This document shows positions 25,155-35,680 of a DNA stretch of 64,000 nt, one piece after another. Below the pieces are notes generated by a model. The model worked only from the letters and a program-made list of their open reading frames with translations. It was not told where the DNA came from and did not search any database. The first letter of the stretch is position 1. Each line of letters begins with the position of its first letter. The stretch is from the NCBI GenBank assembly GCA_904502005.1, contig CAJGDC010000002.1, positions 7,091 to 71,090 of the forward strand, written 5' to 3'. The DNA comes from an uncultured Alistipes sp. (lineage in GTDB: Bacteria > Bacteroidota > Bacteroidia > Bacteroidales > Rikenellaceae). Position numbers and translations under genes: made by a program.

Positions 25155-26375
25155 ATGATTAACACAGAGATAATAGAGCGTTTTCGCAGTAACTTTCCAA
25201 TTCTGCAGAGCAAGGTCTACAACAAGCCTTTGGTCTACCTTGACAGTGCTGCTACTGCGCAGAAACCACTGCAGGTGCTGGAGTGCGAACAGATGCTCTA
25301 TACAACTCTTAACGCAAACATCCATCGAGGTGTACACTACCTATCTGAACAGATGACAGCTCGCTATGAGCAGGCACGTCAAAGAGTTGCCAACTTTATT
25401 GGAGCAAAGAGCACGAGCGAGGTAATTTTCACCTCAGGGGCTACAGCCTCTATAAATCTTGTGGCTCAATGTTGGTCAGAGGCATTTCTCAATGCCGGTG
25501 ACACTATACTCGTTAGTCAGATGGAGCACCACTCCAATATTGTTCCTTGGCAGATCGCTGCACAGCGAAAGGGTGCTGTTGTAATGGCAATACCAATTAC
25601 AGAGAGTGGTGAGATAGAGATGGACTCTTTTGAGAACATGCTATCTGACAATGTAAAGATGGTTGCTATAACACAAGCTTCCAACACCTTAGGTACACGC
25701 CCCGACCTTAACCGCATAATTACCCTTGCACATGGTGTCGGCGCAAAGGTAATGGTTGATGGCTGTCAGGGCATTGTTCACGGAGGGGTTGATGTCTCAG
25801 CTCTCGATTGTGACTTTTATGCATTTTCGGGCCATAAACTCTACGCACCAACAGGCATTGGAGTCCTTTATGGAAAGAGTGAACTGTTAGACGCAATGCC
25901 TCCATTTATGGGTGGCGGAGATATGGTAGACAAGGTTACTTTTGCGGGTACAACCTATGCACCACTGCCGCTGAAATTTGAGGCAGGTACGGCTAACTTT
26001 ATTGGCGCAGCAGCTCTGGCTGAGGCGATAAATTTTGTAGAGGATAATAGCGAACTGAAGGGGTATGAGCACACGCTGCTAACATACGCCACAGAGCAAT
26101 TGCAGAGCATTGATGGACTAACAATATATGGCACAGCGGGAAATAAAGCTCCGATTATTTGCTTCAATGTTGAGGGATGTAACCACTACGATATGGGAAT
26201 GATACTCGACAAGATGGGCATTGCAATACGTACCGGTCACCACTGCGCACAGCCCGTAATGGATAGATTTGGCGTACCAGGAATGTGCCGAGCTTCATTT
26301 GCGTTGTATAATACTATGTCCGAGGTAGACGCCCTTGTTCAGGGTATTACTAGGGCAGCTAAAATGTTAAGATAA
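25155..26375 (+). CDS. sufS: Cysteine desulfurase SufS
   Basis: PLP enzyme supplying persulfide sulfur for Fe-S clusters. PLP is held by Lys228 in FSGHKLYAPTG, with LDSAATAQKP, MEHHSNIVPW and the active-site Cys of GMCRASFALYNT near the C-terminus. 406 residues is standard for group II desulfurases. No SufE or SufU is encoded in the window. It is translationally close to sufD and to tmk (gap of three bases). Confidence 0.96.
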   Translation: MINTEIIERFRSNFPILQSKVYNKPLVYLDSAATAQKPLQVLECEQMLYTTLNANIHRGVHYLSEQMTARYEQARQRVANFIGAKSTSEVIFTSGATASINLVAQCWSEAFLNAGDTILVSQMEHHSNIVPWQIAAQRKGAVVMAIPITESGEIEMDSFENMLSDNVKMVAITQASNTLGTRPDLNRIITLAHGVGAKVMVDGCQGIVHGGVDVSALDCDFYAFSGHKLYAPTGIGVLYGKSELLDAMPPFMGGGDMVDKVTFAGTTYAPLPLKFEAGTANFIGAAALAEAINFVEDNSELKGYEHTLLTYATEQLQSIDGLTIYGTAGNKAPIICFNVEGCNHYDMGMILDKMGIAIRTGHHCAQPVMDRFGVPGMCRASFALYNTMSEVDALVQGITRAAKMLR

Positions 26376-26378
26376 ATT

Positions 26379-27071
26379 ATGTTTATAGTACTTGAGGGTC
26401 TAGATGGAGCTGGTAAGAGCACCCAGATTAAGCAGCTAAGAGCGCTACTTAGCCAGCGAGGTATTGAGAGTGAATATGTACACTTTCCTCGTTTTGAGGC
26501 TCCAGTTTTTGGTGAGCTTATTGCCCGTTTTTTGCGCGGTGAGTTAGGTAGCATTGAGAGCGTAGACCCATATATCGTTGCACTTCTTTTTGCTGGTGAC
26601 AGAGCAGACATGGCACCACAAATCCGCAAGTGGGAGGCCGAGGGCAAAGTTGTGATTGTAGACCGTTACGTATACTCCAATATTGGTTACCAATGTGCTA
26701 AAATTGCAGATGCAGATGGGCAGCAGAGGCTAAAGAAGTGGATACTTGACACTGAGTATGGATACTACAACATTCCACGTCCGGATCTATCTATCTTCCT
26801 TGATGTACCATTCTCATTTACAGCCAAGTCACTTACTGAGCAGCGCACTGGTGACGATAGAGCTTACCTAAATGGAGGCTCAGATATTCACGAGTCATCA
26901 CTTGATTTACAGCAGCAAGTACGCAGAGTTTACCTTGAAGCTGCAGAGGTTGATGAGTCGCTCAAAGTTATTGATTGTAGCAATAGCGAGGGCGGAATGG
27001 ATAGTCCAGAGGGCATATTCGCCCGCATAGAGGCGCTTGTATTACCACTTATAAATGCCATAGCAAAATAG
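26379..27071 (+). CDS. tmk: Thymidylate kinase
   Basis: Phosphorylates dTMP to dTDP. P-loop GLDGAGKS at residues 7-14, the DRYVYSNIGYQ motif near 99, and the LID-like region EQRTGDDRAYLNGG. Length 230 is slightly above average for bacterial enzymes but normal for Bacteroidetes. It lies in the suf operon with three bases between genes, and the next gene starts after TAGT. Confidence 0.93.
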   Translation: MFIVLEGLDGAGKSTQIKQLRALLSQRGIESEYVHFPRFEAPVFGELIARFLRGELGSIESVDPYIVALLFAGDRADMAPQIRKWEAEGKVVIVDRYVYSNIGYQCAKIADADGQQRLKKWILDTEYGYYNIPRPDLSIFLDVPFSFTAKSLTEQRTGDDRAYLNGGSDIHESSLDLQQQVRRVYLEAAEVDESLKVIDCSNSEGGMDSPEGIFARIEALVLPLINAIAK

Positions 27072-27072
27072 T

Positions 27073-28197
27073 ATGAGCCATTCCACCACATTGAGAAATC
27101 GTCGTGCATTTCGTATGCTGACCCATGTCTGTAGAGTTATTGTCGCCCTGACCTTTATCTTCAGTGGCGCCGCTAAAGCTATAGACCCATGGGGCATGGC
27201 TCTCAATGTGAACAACTACCTTGTCACCTATGGACTGGAGTGGTTTGAGCCACTGGTGATGATTTTTTCAATATGGCTCTGTGGTGCTGAGTTGATGATG
27301 GGCTGCATGCTGCTTTTCAAGGTTAGAATTCGCATGTGCTCAACATTCGCAAGCATATCAATGGTATTCTTTACCATACTCACCTTCCTAAGTGCAACCT
27401 TTATACCCGTAGAGGATTGTGGTTGCTTTGGCGAGGTGATAAAGCTCTCGCCGATGCAAACATTTCTGAAGAATGTAGTCTTGCTGCCAATGATTCTGAC
27501 CGTTTGGTGGCGCTATCGTCCTGATAGAATGTTTGCCTTCTCTCGTCTAGAGTTTGGCTTGGCATGCCTCTTTTTTATCTTTAGCATGGGCGTAGGAACG
27601 TATAGCTACTACCACCTACCCCCAGTGGATTTACTCCCTTATCGCGAAGGCACTAATATTGCTCAGGCGATGGAAGAGGCTCGCAATCGCCAAACCGAGA
27701 GCGAGGTAGTACTTATCTACCGCAACCGTCGCACTGGTAAGTTGCGTGAGTTTTCGCTTGACGACGATGCTTGGCAAAACGAAAAGCGATGGGAGTGGGT
27801 GGAGACCCGTCTATCGGACGATGTTACCGACAGCGTTGAGCCTATGATTCTGGAGTTCTATATTGCTAACGAACAAGGTGAAGTTACTGATAGTCTGCTC
27901 AATATCAAGGGCAACCTATACATGCTCTGCGTAACAGATCCGGACAAGGTTAGCAAGAGGTGCGAGCAGCGCTTGGCGTCGGTTGTAGAGCAAGCAAAGC
28001 GCGAGCAGGCAGCCATCGTATGTCTCACCCCGCAACCAATCACTTGCCCTACATACCAGTCGTTTGCCGACAGCGAGGATGTCCGTTGTTATAACATCGA
28101 TTCCAAGACTATGAAGACCATGCTTCGCGCGAATACGGGCATTGTTGTCCTCACTGACGGCATAGTAACCAGAAAAGCAAACTGTAGCGACATATAG
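27073..28197 (+). CDS. DoxX/MauE-like membrane protein (BT_3928 family)
   Basis: 374 residues. The N-terminal half has four to five hydrophobic helices with the DoxX/MauE-type FIFSGAAKAIDPWG opening and a DCGCFG motif near residue 117, typical of redox-linked MauE-like membrane proteins. The C-terminal part (about 200-374) is thioredoxin-like in position but has no CxxC, and it ends in the cytoplasm or periplasm. The family is conserved next to housekeeping genes in Bacteroidales. A role in membrane redox or thiol homeostasis is inferred. Confidence 0.75.
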   Translation: MSHSTTLRNRRAFRMLTHVCRVIVALTFIFSGAAKAIDPWGMALNVNNYLVTYGLEWFEPLVMIFSIWLCGAELMMGCMLLFKVRIRMCSTFASISMVFFTILTFLSATFIPVEDCGCFGEVIKLSPMQTFLKNVVLLPMILTVWWRYRPDRMFAFSRLEFGLACLFFIFSMGVGTYSYYHLPPVDLLPYREGTNIAQAMEEARNRQTESEVVLIYRNRRTGKLREFSLDDDAWQNEKRWEWVETRLSDDVTDSVEPMILEFYIANEQGEVTDSLLNIKGNLYMLCVTDPDKVSKRCEQRLASVVEQAKREQAAIVCLTPQPITCPTYQSFADSEDVRCYNIDSKTMKTMLRANTGIVVLTDGIVTRKANCSDI

Positions 28198-28199
28198 TT

Positions 28200-28592
28200 C
28201 TACTGCGTGCTTACAATACTCACCTCGTGGGATAACGGAGCTATTCTGCGTAACATCTTCAACATTCCGCAATACTTCTCTGTTGTAAGATTTACAGCAC
28301 GCGCAATCTTTGTCTGTTCACCAATACTACTACATTCAATACGATATAGAATATTGAAATTCAGATAGATGCTACGCGCTGTAACCTCGTCGGTATCTAT
28401 CTCTCCCATCATCTCAATCTCAAATTGTTTTGGAACAATATGCTCCTTGTCCAATATCCCCTTTAGCGTCAGCGCTGCACAGTATGCAGTCGAGTAGAGC
28501 AACAACTCTTTAGGATTTAACTCCTCGACACCTTTTGTAGCAGGGTGAACTTTACCCTTACTATCACACTCAATTGAAACTATAACCTTCAT
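28200..28592 (-). CDS. OsmC/Ohr-family protein
   Basis: 130 residues with the compact OsmC pattern: PATKGVEELNPKELLLYSTAYCAALTL contains the conserved Cys (about 38) in the central helix, and a C-terminal block carries NLTTEKYCGMLKML with the second Cys. Family members reduce organic peroxides using this Cys pair. It converges on the doxX gene with two bases between stops and no clear terminator there. Confidence 0.85.
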   Translation of the reverse strand: MKVIVSIECDSKGKVHPATKGVEELNPKELLLYSTAYCAALTLKGILDKEHIVPKQFEIEMMGEIDTDEVTARSIYLNFNILYRIECSSIGEQTKIARAVNLTTEKYCGMLKMLRRIAPLSHEVSIVSTQ

Positions 28593-28719
28593 AAAACAGA
28601 TATTTTTACAACTACTTTAAGCAATTTACGTTCCAAAGTGAGGCGATGTCGTTGATTTTCCTTTGGAAAATTAGGAGGTCTTGTTTGAAATTGTTATTTT
28701 TGCAACAAATTGTGTAGAT

Positions 28720-31701
28720 ATGGTTAGACAAGTAAAGATACTTTGTGTAATGTTGCTTGCAACACTTTTATGTGGTCAGGCAATGGCAAATAGCGAGCAA
28801 CTTCTCTTTGCAAGGGCAAAGAGTATGCTTGAGCATGGGCGTTATGCAGATGCAAGACACTCTTTTTTGCGACTAAAGACGATGGTCAGTCCAGAGGATG
28901 TTGCAGCAACTCAACAGGTGGAGTATGGACTTACTGTCTGTGCAGTACACCTTGACGACAATATTGCTGAGCAGAGAATGAAGGCCTTCTTAACAAGCTA
29001 TCCAGGCTCTGTACATGCTGCGGATATACGATTTTTACTTGCATTGCACTACTGCCAAACTGAGCAGTTTAATCTTGCCAAGGAGCAGTTTGAGAAGCTA
29101 AGCTACAACTCTCTTACCAAATACAATCGCCAGCGATACGATATTCGCATGGGCTATATTGAATTTATAGAGGGCAATATGGACAAGTCGATGGAGTACT
29201 TCAACAGAATATCTCCTCTATGCGAAGTTGCCGACCATGCGCTCTACTACAAGTCATACATCTACTACAGCCGTGGTGAGCTAAATAATGCTTACGAGGG
29301 GTTCAAGGCCCTTGAGAAGAGCGAAGCTTACTCTAAGCTAATCCCATTCTACCTACTTCAGTTAGAGTTTGAGCGAGAGAACTATAGTTATGTAACCAAC
29401 CATTGTGACCCAATTCTTAAGAGCGCACAAGGTCAGGAGCGAGCAGTTGTTATGCGACTGGCAGCCGAGTCGTGGTTCCGTCTTGATGGCTACAATAAGG
29501 CGCTACAATACATCACAGCCTATGCAAAGAGCAACAATGGCAAGATGAGCCGCGAAGATAACTATCTCCTCGGATATACAGCCTACCGAACAGCTGACTA
29601 TGCGAGTGCTGTTGAGCCCCTTAAAGCGGCGTGTGATGGCACCGATAGTCTTGCACAAAATGCATCTTACCACCTTGCTGATTGTTACATCCGCCTGGGT
29701 GATAAGCGTAATGCTATTCGCGCCTTTGCCATGGCTGCTGACGAGCGTTTTAACAACGAGATTGCTGAGGATGCCCTCTTTAACTACGGCAAACTCCTCT
29801 TTGAGACTGGCGGTGGAACATTCAACGAGTCTATCAATGTACTTGCTCGTTACCTCAATCGCTATCCAAACACTGCTCGTACTGAGGAGGCCAAGGAGTT
29901 GCTTATCGCAGCCTACTACAACTCTAAGGATTACGATATGGCTTACGACGCTATTCGAGCATTTCCAAATCCTGACGGCAGCATGAAGACCGCCCTGCAG
30001 AAGATTGCATATTTCAAAGGAGTTGAGGCATTCAATGGCGGTGATTACACTACGGCAAAGCAATCGTTTGAGGAGTCGCTCTCTGTAGGTGTGAGCCCTA
30101 AGTACAATGCACTCTGCGCCTTTTGGCTTGGAGAGGTTGCCTACAAGAGTGGCGATATGGAGCAGGCAGCAGCGCAATACAACTACTATCTAAAGCGAGC
30201 GCCTCGCACTGCTGATGAGTACAAACTGGCTCTCTACAACCTTGGATATACGCAGATTGCACGCGGTGATAATGGAGCTGCACAGCGAGCATTGGAGGGT
30301 TTTATCTGGCTATACAAAAAGCGTGATGCTGTGCGTGCAGATGGATACAATCGCCTTGCTGACGTCCATTTTTTACAGCGTGACTATCAGAGTGCTGTAA
30401 AGAATTATGAAGGCGCTATAACCTTAGCTCAGCCTGAGAGTCACTATGCACGCTATCGCCGTGCAATATCATTAGGCTTACTGGGTAAGGAGCAGCCAAA
30501 GATAGATGCTCTGAAGAGCATTGTTGCTGCAGCAGAGGGTGACTATGTAGACAATGCAGCCTATGAACTTGGTCGCACATATCTAAACGCCGGCAAGTAT
30601 AGCGAGGGTGCAAAGACTCTTGAAGCGCTTATTGAGAACTACCCTACCACCCCATATCTTACAGCTGCAATGTTAGACTTGGGTCTTGTGCACTTTAACT
30701 TAGGCAATACAGACAAATCTCTTGACTTCTACGACAAGGTTATCTCTGCGGCTCCGCAATCACAGGCTGCCAAAGATGCAATAAACAGTGTTCGTGAGAT
30801 TTATGTTGCTAAGGGTGATGTCTCTTCATACTTTGCTTATGCCGAGCGCACTGGTGTTGAGTGTGACCTTAGTGCAGTTACGCGCGACTCTCTAAGCTAT
30901 CGTAGTGCAGAGAAAATTTACCTTGCTGGTAAGGTTGATGAGTCAATTTCTCACTTTGAGAACTATATTGTCTCATATCCGAAGGGCTATTATATTGACG
31001 ATGCGCTATTCTGTCTGAGCGACAGTTACCTAAAGTGTGACTCTCTTGACCGTGCATTAGAGCGCATGAAACTGCTATCTGACCGACCAAAGAATAGATA
31101 CACGCTCTCTGTACTGGATAAACTGGCTACTGTAACTTTTGACAACAAAATGTATACCGAGTCTGCATCGGCTTATCGTCGTCTATATGCAGCCACAGAG
31201 GATAGCGCAGAGCGTAGCAAGGCAATTAAGCGTTATGTTGATGCCACAATTTTGGATAATGAGAACAATCTAACCCTTGCAATGGCTGATGATATTGACA
31301 CCCTTGAGAATATCGAAATGGCTGTTGTGCGCAAGGCTCGCTTTAGCAAGGCTAAGGTATATAGCAACACAAATCGCGGAGCCGAGGCTTTAGATATCTA
31401 CCGAACTCTTAGTAGTGACAAGAGCGACGCCATTGGTGCCGAGTCGGCATATCACATTATCCGCCACCACTTTGACAAGGGTGAGCACGACAAGGCGGAG
31501 CAACTTATATACGAACTTGCCGACAGCAAGACAACACACAGCTACTACTTAGGTCGAGCATTTATCATTTTGGGCGATGTCTATGCCGCCAAAGGTGACA
31601 ATTTCCAGGCTCGAGCAACATACCAGAGTATTATTGACGGCTACTCGCCTGCTGACGATGGCGTGATTGCTGAGGCTAAACAGAGAATTGAGACGCTATG
31701 A
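28720..31701 (+). CDS. Large tetratricopeptide-repeat protein, exported
   Basis: 993 residues from ATG 28720, which follows a TATTTTTG -7 box at 28695-28702; a TTG-initiated extension would begin before the promoter. The signal peptide is MVRQVKILCVMLLATLLCGQ plus AMA. The rest is a long array of TPR-like helix pairs (A..YN.A...F......P), including YbgF/BamD-like units such as YPTTPYLTAAMLDLG. Such solenoids scaffold periplasmic or outer-membrane complexes. The stop overlaps the next start by four bases, pairing it with an outer-membrane barrel protein. Confidence 0.85.
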   Translation: MVRQVKILCVMLLATLLCGQAMANSEQLLFARAKSMLEHGRYADARHSFLRLKTMVSPEDVAATQQVEYGLTVCAVHLDDNIAEQRMKAFLTSYPGSVHAADIRFLLALHYCQTEQFNLAKEQFEKLSYNSLTKYNRQRYDIRMGYIEFIEGNMDKSMEYFNRISPLCEVADHALYYKSYIYYSRGELNNAYEGFKALEKSEAYSKLIPFYLLQLEFERENYSYVTNHCDPILKSAQGQERAVVMRLAAESWFRLDGYNKALQYITAYAKSNNGKMSREDNYLLGYTAYRTADYASAVEPLKAACDGTDSLAQNASYHLADCYIRLGDKRNAIRAFAMAADERFNNEIAEDALFNYGKLLFETGGGTFNESINVLARYLNRYPNTARTEEAKELLIAAYYNSKDYDMAYDAIRAFPNPDGSMKTALQKIAYFKGVEAFNGGDYTTAKQSFEESLSVGVSPKYNALCAFWLGEVAYKSGDMEQAAAQYNYYLKRAPRTADEYKLALYNLGYTQIARGDNGAAQRALEGFIWLYKKRDAVRADGYNRLADVHFLQRDYQSAVKNYEGAITLAQPESHYARYRRAISLGLLGKEQPKIDALKSIVAAAEGDYVDNAAYELGRTYLNAGKYSEGAKTLEALIENYPTTPYLTAAMLDLGLVHFNLGNTDKSLDFYDKVISAAPQSQAAKDAINSVREIYVAKGDVSSYFAYAERTGVECDLSAVTRDSLSYRSAEKIYLAGKVDESISHFENYIVSYPKGYYIDDALFCLSDSYLKCDSLDRALERMKLLSDRPKNRYTLSVLDKLATVTFDNKMYTESASAYRRLYAATEDSAERSKAIKRYVDATILDNENNLTLAMADDIDTLENIEMAVVRKARFSKAKVYSNTNRGAEALDIYRTLSSDKSDAIGAESAYHIIRHHFDKGEHDKAEQLIYELADSKTTHSYYLGRAFIILGDVYAAKGDNFQARATYQSIIDGYSPADDGVIAEAKQRIETL

Positions 31702-33401
31702 GAAGATTAATATTGACAATTTCAGCGCTGCTTGTTACCCTTTCAGTCGCAGCGCAGGTTGAGCGAGAGGTAGAGGTTACTAAGCAATATGTACCAAAGC
31801 TCCCTCCGGCAAGAAAGATGGACTTTCAGCCGGATATGGTAGATACAGTATCTATTCGCCCTGAGATAGACTATACAATTGTTCCAAAATCCTTTGCCTC
31901 AGCACTTAGTACAGAGAAAATTCGTCCTGCAAAGGTTACTTATTGGGAATATACAAAGAACTACCCAATCTACATCAAGGCGGGTGTCGGCTACCCTCTT
32001 GTGAGCGAAGTTGATGCCTATGCCTCAACAAATCGCGCAGATGTGGGATATTTGAGTGCATACATAAATCATCGCGGCAGCTACTCGGATATTAAGACCT
32101 TCAACCCTATATCTGCTGAAGAGTGGCTTGGCAAGGCTCATCAGATGTCAAACCGCATAGGAGTCAATGGCGGTAAATACATTGGTCGCTATACATTCAA
32201 TGGTGACATCTACTATGATGCGGATATCTTCCATCGCTATGCTCAGCCAAAGAGCGATGATGCTATTGACGAGGTTAACTACGAAAACATCGCTCTTGCC
32301 ATGAGTTTCGGCGACTCATTTGCCGATATGAGCAAAGTGAACTTCAACATTTACGCAGCTGCAGACTACTACAACGACAAGTCTGAGCAACTACCAGACC
32401 TTGAGCGCAAAATGCAGCAGTTCAATGCTACTGCAGGGCTAAAGTTAGGCAGGAATATCGGCACAAAGGCGCGCATTTATGCCACTTTTGACTATCAGGT
32501 CAGCTTTGGCATGAAGTACATCAAACAGAGTAGCAATAATATTATAAGTGGTAGTGTAGCCTATGAGCACAATATCAATAAGAGCATAGACATCAGGGCT
32601 TCGATAAAATATAGCCACGATAAAATAGCAAATCAGAAGAGCCGCCATCATATTCTACCAAATGTATATGTAGGCTTTAATGTTGCTCAAAAGGATACTT
32701 TTGTGCCTTATATTGAGTTTGACAGCCGTCTTGAGCGCAATACATACCAGCATCTGCAGCAGGCTAATCCATACATCCTTTTGCGTGGTGCTGAGTATCA
32801 AGCAGTGCCTAATACGACAATATACAATCTCCGTGCTGGTTTTACAGGTCACACAACCAACAACAAGCTGAGCTATCGTCTCAATGCCAATGCTGCATTT
32901 ATGAGCAATGCGCTCTACTGGATAAATGTAGATAATATCGGCTTTGATGTCACTACTGCCGCACAGAATATCATCACCCTTAACGCATCGTTAGAGTACA
33001 AGCCACTCTCAACACTTATGTTTGGTGCTGGATTTAAGTGGATGTTGTATGATGAAAATTTTGTAGATATTGAGAATGGCAAGCCAAACTTTGAGGCAAA
33101 TCTCAACATTCAATATACTCACCACAAGTTTGCCGTTGGCGCTAAGGCTGATATTATCGGCAGCAGAAGCTGGAGCTTTGCAGGCAACTACTTTGAGGGC
33201 GATGTTAGAGATAACTACACTCTTCATAGCTACACATATCCTGTATGCGTCGATTTAGGACTTACATTTGACTGGTTTGTTGCAAAGCAGTGTACAATAT
33301 ACATTGATGGTCGCAACCTTGCAAATTGTAAGATTTATGACTTCGCACTCTATCGTCGATTAGGCATTGGGGCAGTTGCAGGAATTAAAGTTCAGTTCTA
33401 A
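31698..33401 (+). CDS. Outer-membrane beta-barrel protein (TonB-receptor-like, no plug)
   Basis: 567 residues with signal peptide MRRLILTISALLVTLSVAA. Alternating amphipathic strands run throughout (YIKAGVGYP, YNLRAGFTGHT, FDYQVSFGM). The C-terminus IGAVAGIKVQF ends in Phe, as expected for barrel insertion. The TonB-receptor plug domain and TonB box are not evident. It is coupled to the TPR gene upstream (ATGA overlap) and to a small membrane protein downstream (TAATG), so the three probably form one envelope unit. Confidence 0.75.
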   Translation: MRRLILTISALLVTLSVAAQVEREVEVTKQYVPKLPPARKMDFQPDMVDTVSIRPEIDYTIVPKSFASALSTEKIRPAKVTYWEYTKNYPIYIKAGVGYPLVSEVDAYASTNRADVGYLSAYINHRGSYSDIKTFNPISAEEWLGKAHQMSNRIGVNGGKYIGRYTFNGDIYYDADIFHRYAQPKSDDAIDEVNYENIALAMSFGDSFADMSKVNFNIYAAADYYNDKSEQLPDLERKMQQFNATAGLKLGRNIGTKARIYATFDYQVSFGMKYIKQSSNNIISGSVAYEHNINKSIDIRASIKYSHDKIANQKSRHHILPNVYVGFNVAQKDTFVPYIEFDSRLERNTYQHLQQANPYILLRGAEYQAVPNTTIYNLRAGFTGHTTNNKLSYRLNANAAFMSNALYWINVDNIGFDVTTAAQNIITLNASLEYKPLSTLMFGAGFKWMLYDENFVDIENGKPNFEANLNIQYTHHKFAVGAKADIIGSRSWSFAGNYFEGDVRDNYTLHSYTYPVCVDLGLTFDWFVAKQCTIYIDGRNLANCKIYDFALYRRLGIGAVAGIKVQF

Positions 33402-33901
33402 TGGCACGCGAAACTGTTTATACACTACCATTTAGATGGAGTAAGGCCGTCTGGGCAATCACTCTATTATACTATATTGGGGCGGTTGTGCTTATTGGCT
33501 TGCTGATTCGCCTACTCTTTAGTGGTGCTATTTTTGCTGGCATTGTTGCTCTTATTATCGCCACTCCAATAGTAGTTGGAATTGTAGTGTACTGTGAGGG
33601 ATACTCGCCACAACGGCTTGAGATTTCCGCCTCTCAAATAACTATACTGCGTCGCTATAACAGCATAACAATTCTTCGTTCTGCAATAGTGAGCACTAGA
33701 GCTCTACAACAAAAAGATATGTCATGGACCATAAACTTAGGGGGCTGTGGTGGACTATATGGATACTTTGGTTCCTTTAAGAATCGTCAGCTGGGCGAGT
33801 TCTCACTCTATGCAACAGCGATGGATAATCTATATCTTATAACCCTATCAAATGGTCAAAAGGTGGTCATAGGATGTGATGAGCCAAAATTATTGCAATA
33901 A
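33401..33901 (+). CDS. Small membrane protein with PH-like domain
   Basis: 166 residues: two hydrophobic helices at about 18-40 and 42-64, then a beta-rich soluble part (RLEISASQITILRRYNS, then SLYATAMDNLYLITLSNGQKVVIG) with the pattern of bacterial PH domains. It starts within the stop of the barrel gene (TAATG). Function unknown. Confidence 0.65.
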   Translation: MARETVYTLPFRWSKAVWAITLLYYIGAVVLIGLLIRLLFSGAIFAGIVALIIATPIVVGIVVYCEGYSPQRLEISASQITILRRYNSITILRSAIVSTRALQQKDMSWTINLGGCGGLYGYFGSFKNRQLGEFSLYATAMDNLYLITLSNGQKVVIGCDEPKLLQ

Positions 33902-33914
33902 ATATCTGTTAATC

Positions 33915-33945
33915 TTTGCCTTTTCTGAATAGTTTTATAACTTTG
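33915..33945 (+). promoter_or_regulatory. Promoter of the panC operon
   Basis: TTTG (33915-33918), 19 bases, TAACTTTG (33938-33945), 20 bases before the panC ATG. Confidence 0.85.
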
Positions 33946-33965
33946 TGCCGTAAAAAGAGTATAAA

Positions 33966-34802
33966 ATGAGAGCATTTTCTACCGTATCAGAGTTGCGCGA
34001 GGCACTGCTTCCGCTTCGTGATAAAACAATAGGTTTTGTGCCTACTATGGGCGCACTGCATCAGGGACACATCTCTCTTGTAGAGCTCGCACGTAAAGAG
34101 TGCGACACTGTTGTAGTATCTGTCTTTGTAAATCCAACACAGTTCAACGATAAGAACGACCTAAAGCACTATCCTCGTACTCCAGAGGCTGATTCTGCAA
34201 TGCTCAGCGCTGCTGGTGTAGACTTCGTTCTCTTCCCTAGCGTAGAGGAGATATATCCGGAGCCGGATACACGCATCTTTGACTTTGGTCTTATTGATAA
34301 AGTTATGGAGGGAGCTACCCGTCCTGGTCACTTTAATGGCGTGGCACAGGTTGTGAGCCGACTCTTCAATATCGTTGAGCCGGACAAGGCATATTTTGGT
34401 CAGAAGGACTTCCAGCAGATTGCTGTCATCCGTGCCATGGTGGCTCAGCTCGGTATTAATATTGAGATTGTTGAGTGCCCAATTATCCGCGATATTGATG
34501 GTCTTGCGCTCTCATCTCGCAATACACTACTTACCCCAGAGCACCGCGCTGCAGCACCACATATCTACGAGGTGTTATCTGCGGCAACTGCCAAGGTTAG
34601 TGAACTTACACCAAAGGCTCTTACTGAGTGGGTTACTGCAGAGGTGGAGAAGAATCCGCTACTCAAGGTTATCTATTTTGAGGCAGTCAATGCTCTAACT
34701 ATGCAGAGCGTAGAGAGTTGGCAGGAGTGTGAGCGAGTACAGGGTTGCATTGCCGTTCAAGCAGGTGAAATTCGCCTTATCGATAATATTAAACTAAAGT
34801 AG
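33966..34802 (+). CDS. panC: Pantothenate synthetase
   Basis: Joins pantoate and beta-alanine using ATP. The HIGH-type motif appears in [15 protein letters not shown], with [23 protein letters not shown] and [16 protein letters not shown]. Length 278 is standard. panD, which makes the beta-alanine substrate, follows two bases later, giving two consecutive steps of the coenzyme A route in one operon. Confidence 0.97.
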   Translation: MRAFSTVSELREALLPLRDKTIGFVPTMGALHQGHISLVELARKECDTVVVSVFVNPTQFNDKNDLKHYPRTPEADSAMLSAAGVDFVLFPSVEEIYPEPDTRIFDFGLIDKVMEGATRPGHFNGVAQVVSRLFNIVEPDKAYFGQKDFQQIAVIRAMVAQLGINIEIVECPIIRDIDGLALSSRNTLLTPEHRAAAPHIYEVLSAATAKVSELTPKALTEWVTAEVEKNPLLKVIYFEAVNALTMQSVESWQECERVQGCIAVQAGEIRLIDNIKLK

Positions 34803-34804
34803 AG

Positions 34805-35158
34805 ATGGTTATTGAAGTTCTAAAATCTAAGATTCATCGCGTAAAGGTTACGCAAGCAAATGTGAACTATGTCGGTAGCATCACTATTGATAGTTCTCTG
34901 ATGGAGGCTGCAAATATTATCCGAGGCGAAAAGGTGCAGGTTGTCAATGTAACAAATGGCGAGCGCCTTGAGACCTACGCTATTCCAGGGGAGGCTGATA
35001 GCGGTGTTATCTGTCTCAACGGAGCAGCTGCACACAAGGCATCAGTGGGCGATGTTATTATTATAATCTCATATGCCGCTATGGATTTTGAGGAGGCTAA
35101 GAGTTTCACTCCATGGGTTATCTTCCCAGACACTGCAACCAATAAGATTGTAAAATAG
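34805..35158 (+). CDS. panD: Aspartate 1-decarboxylase
   Basis: Pyruvoyl enzyme forming beta-alanine. The self-cleavage site Gly24-Ser25 is in NYVGSITID, with the downstream [17 protein letters not shown] and [14 protein letters not shown] blocks. 117 residues is normal. It is followed by DUF456 through a TAGTG overlap. Confidence 0.97.
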   Translation: MVIEVLKSKIHRVKVTQANVNYVGSITIDSSLMEAANIIRGEKVQVVNVTNGERLETYAIPGEADSGVICLNGAAAHKASVGDVIIIISYAAMDFEEAKSFTPWVIFPDTATNKIVK

Positions 35159-35670
35159 TGGATATACTACTCGCTATACTTGCCGTTATCTTTACATTTA
35201 TCGGCTTGGTTGGTTGTATTGTTCCGATACTTCCAGGACCAGTATTGGCGTATATTGGTTTTCTCTGCTGCTACTTCTGCTCTTTTGACCAAATCTCTAC
35301 AAATAGCGTATGGGTATATCTAGCGCTAACCGCCGCTGTAACTATTGCCGATTTTATTCTACCTGCCTATCTTACAAAACTTGCCGGTGGTAGCAAAGCG
35401 GGTGAGAGAGGCGCTACAGCAGGTCTTATTGTGGGCATGCTGCTCGGTAGCCTTGTCGGTGCAATCATCGGTCCTTTTATAGGTGCTGTGGTGGGTGAGA
35501 TAATCAAAGATAGCTCAGATCTGAAGCGAGCATTTAAGGTTGGCTTAGGCTCTTTTCTATCGTTTATCGTTGGTACAGGCTTTAAGCTGATATTATGCAT
35601 CATTCTACTGGTCAAGGTCTTTAGCGAGGTCTTTCCAGCTCTAGCAAATTGGCTTTCAAATCTATTCTAA
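35158..35670 (+). CDS. DUF456 membrane protein
   Basis: 170 residues with the glycine-rich double membrane hairpin of DUF456: GCIVPILPGPVLAYIGF, then GATAGLIVGMLLGSLVGAIIGPFIGAVVGE (internal region 81-110). The start is GTG overlapping the panD stop by one base. Function unknown; glycine-zipper packing suggests oligomers in the inner membrane. Confidence 0.82.
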   Translation: MDILLAILAVIFTFIGLVGCIVPILPGPVLAYIGFLCCYFCSFDQISTNSVWVYLALTAAVTIADFILPAYLTKLAGGSKAGERGATAGLIVGMLLGSLVGAIIGPFIGAVVGEIIKDSSDLKRAFKVGLGSFLSFIVGTGFKLILCIILLVKVFSEVFPALANWLSNLF

Positions 35671-35680
35671 ACAAAATATT

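Noticed and set aside
29503..30177. Long open frame on the strand opposite the TPR gene (224 codons)
   Set aside because: It lies entirely inside a well-supported TPR gene, has no promoter or recognisable domain, and similar antisense frames occur opposite many genes here because of codon usage.
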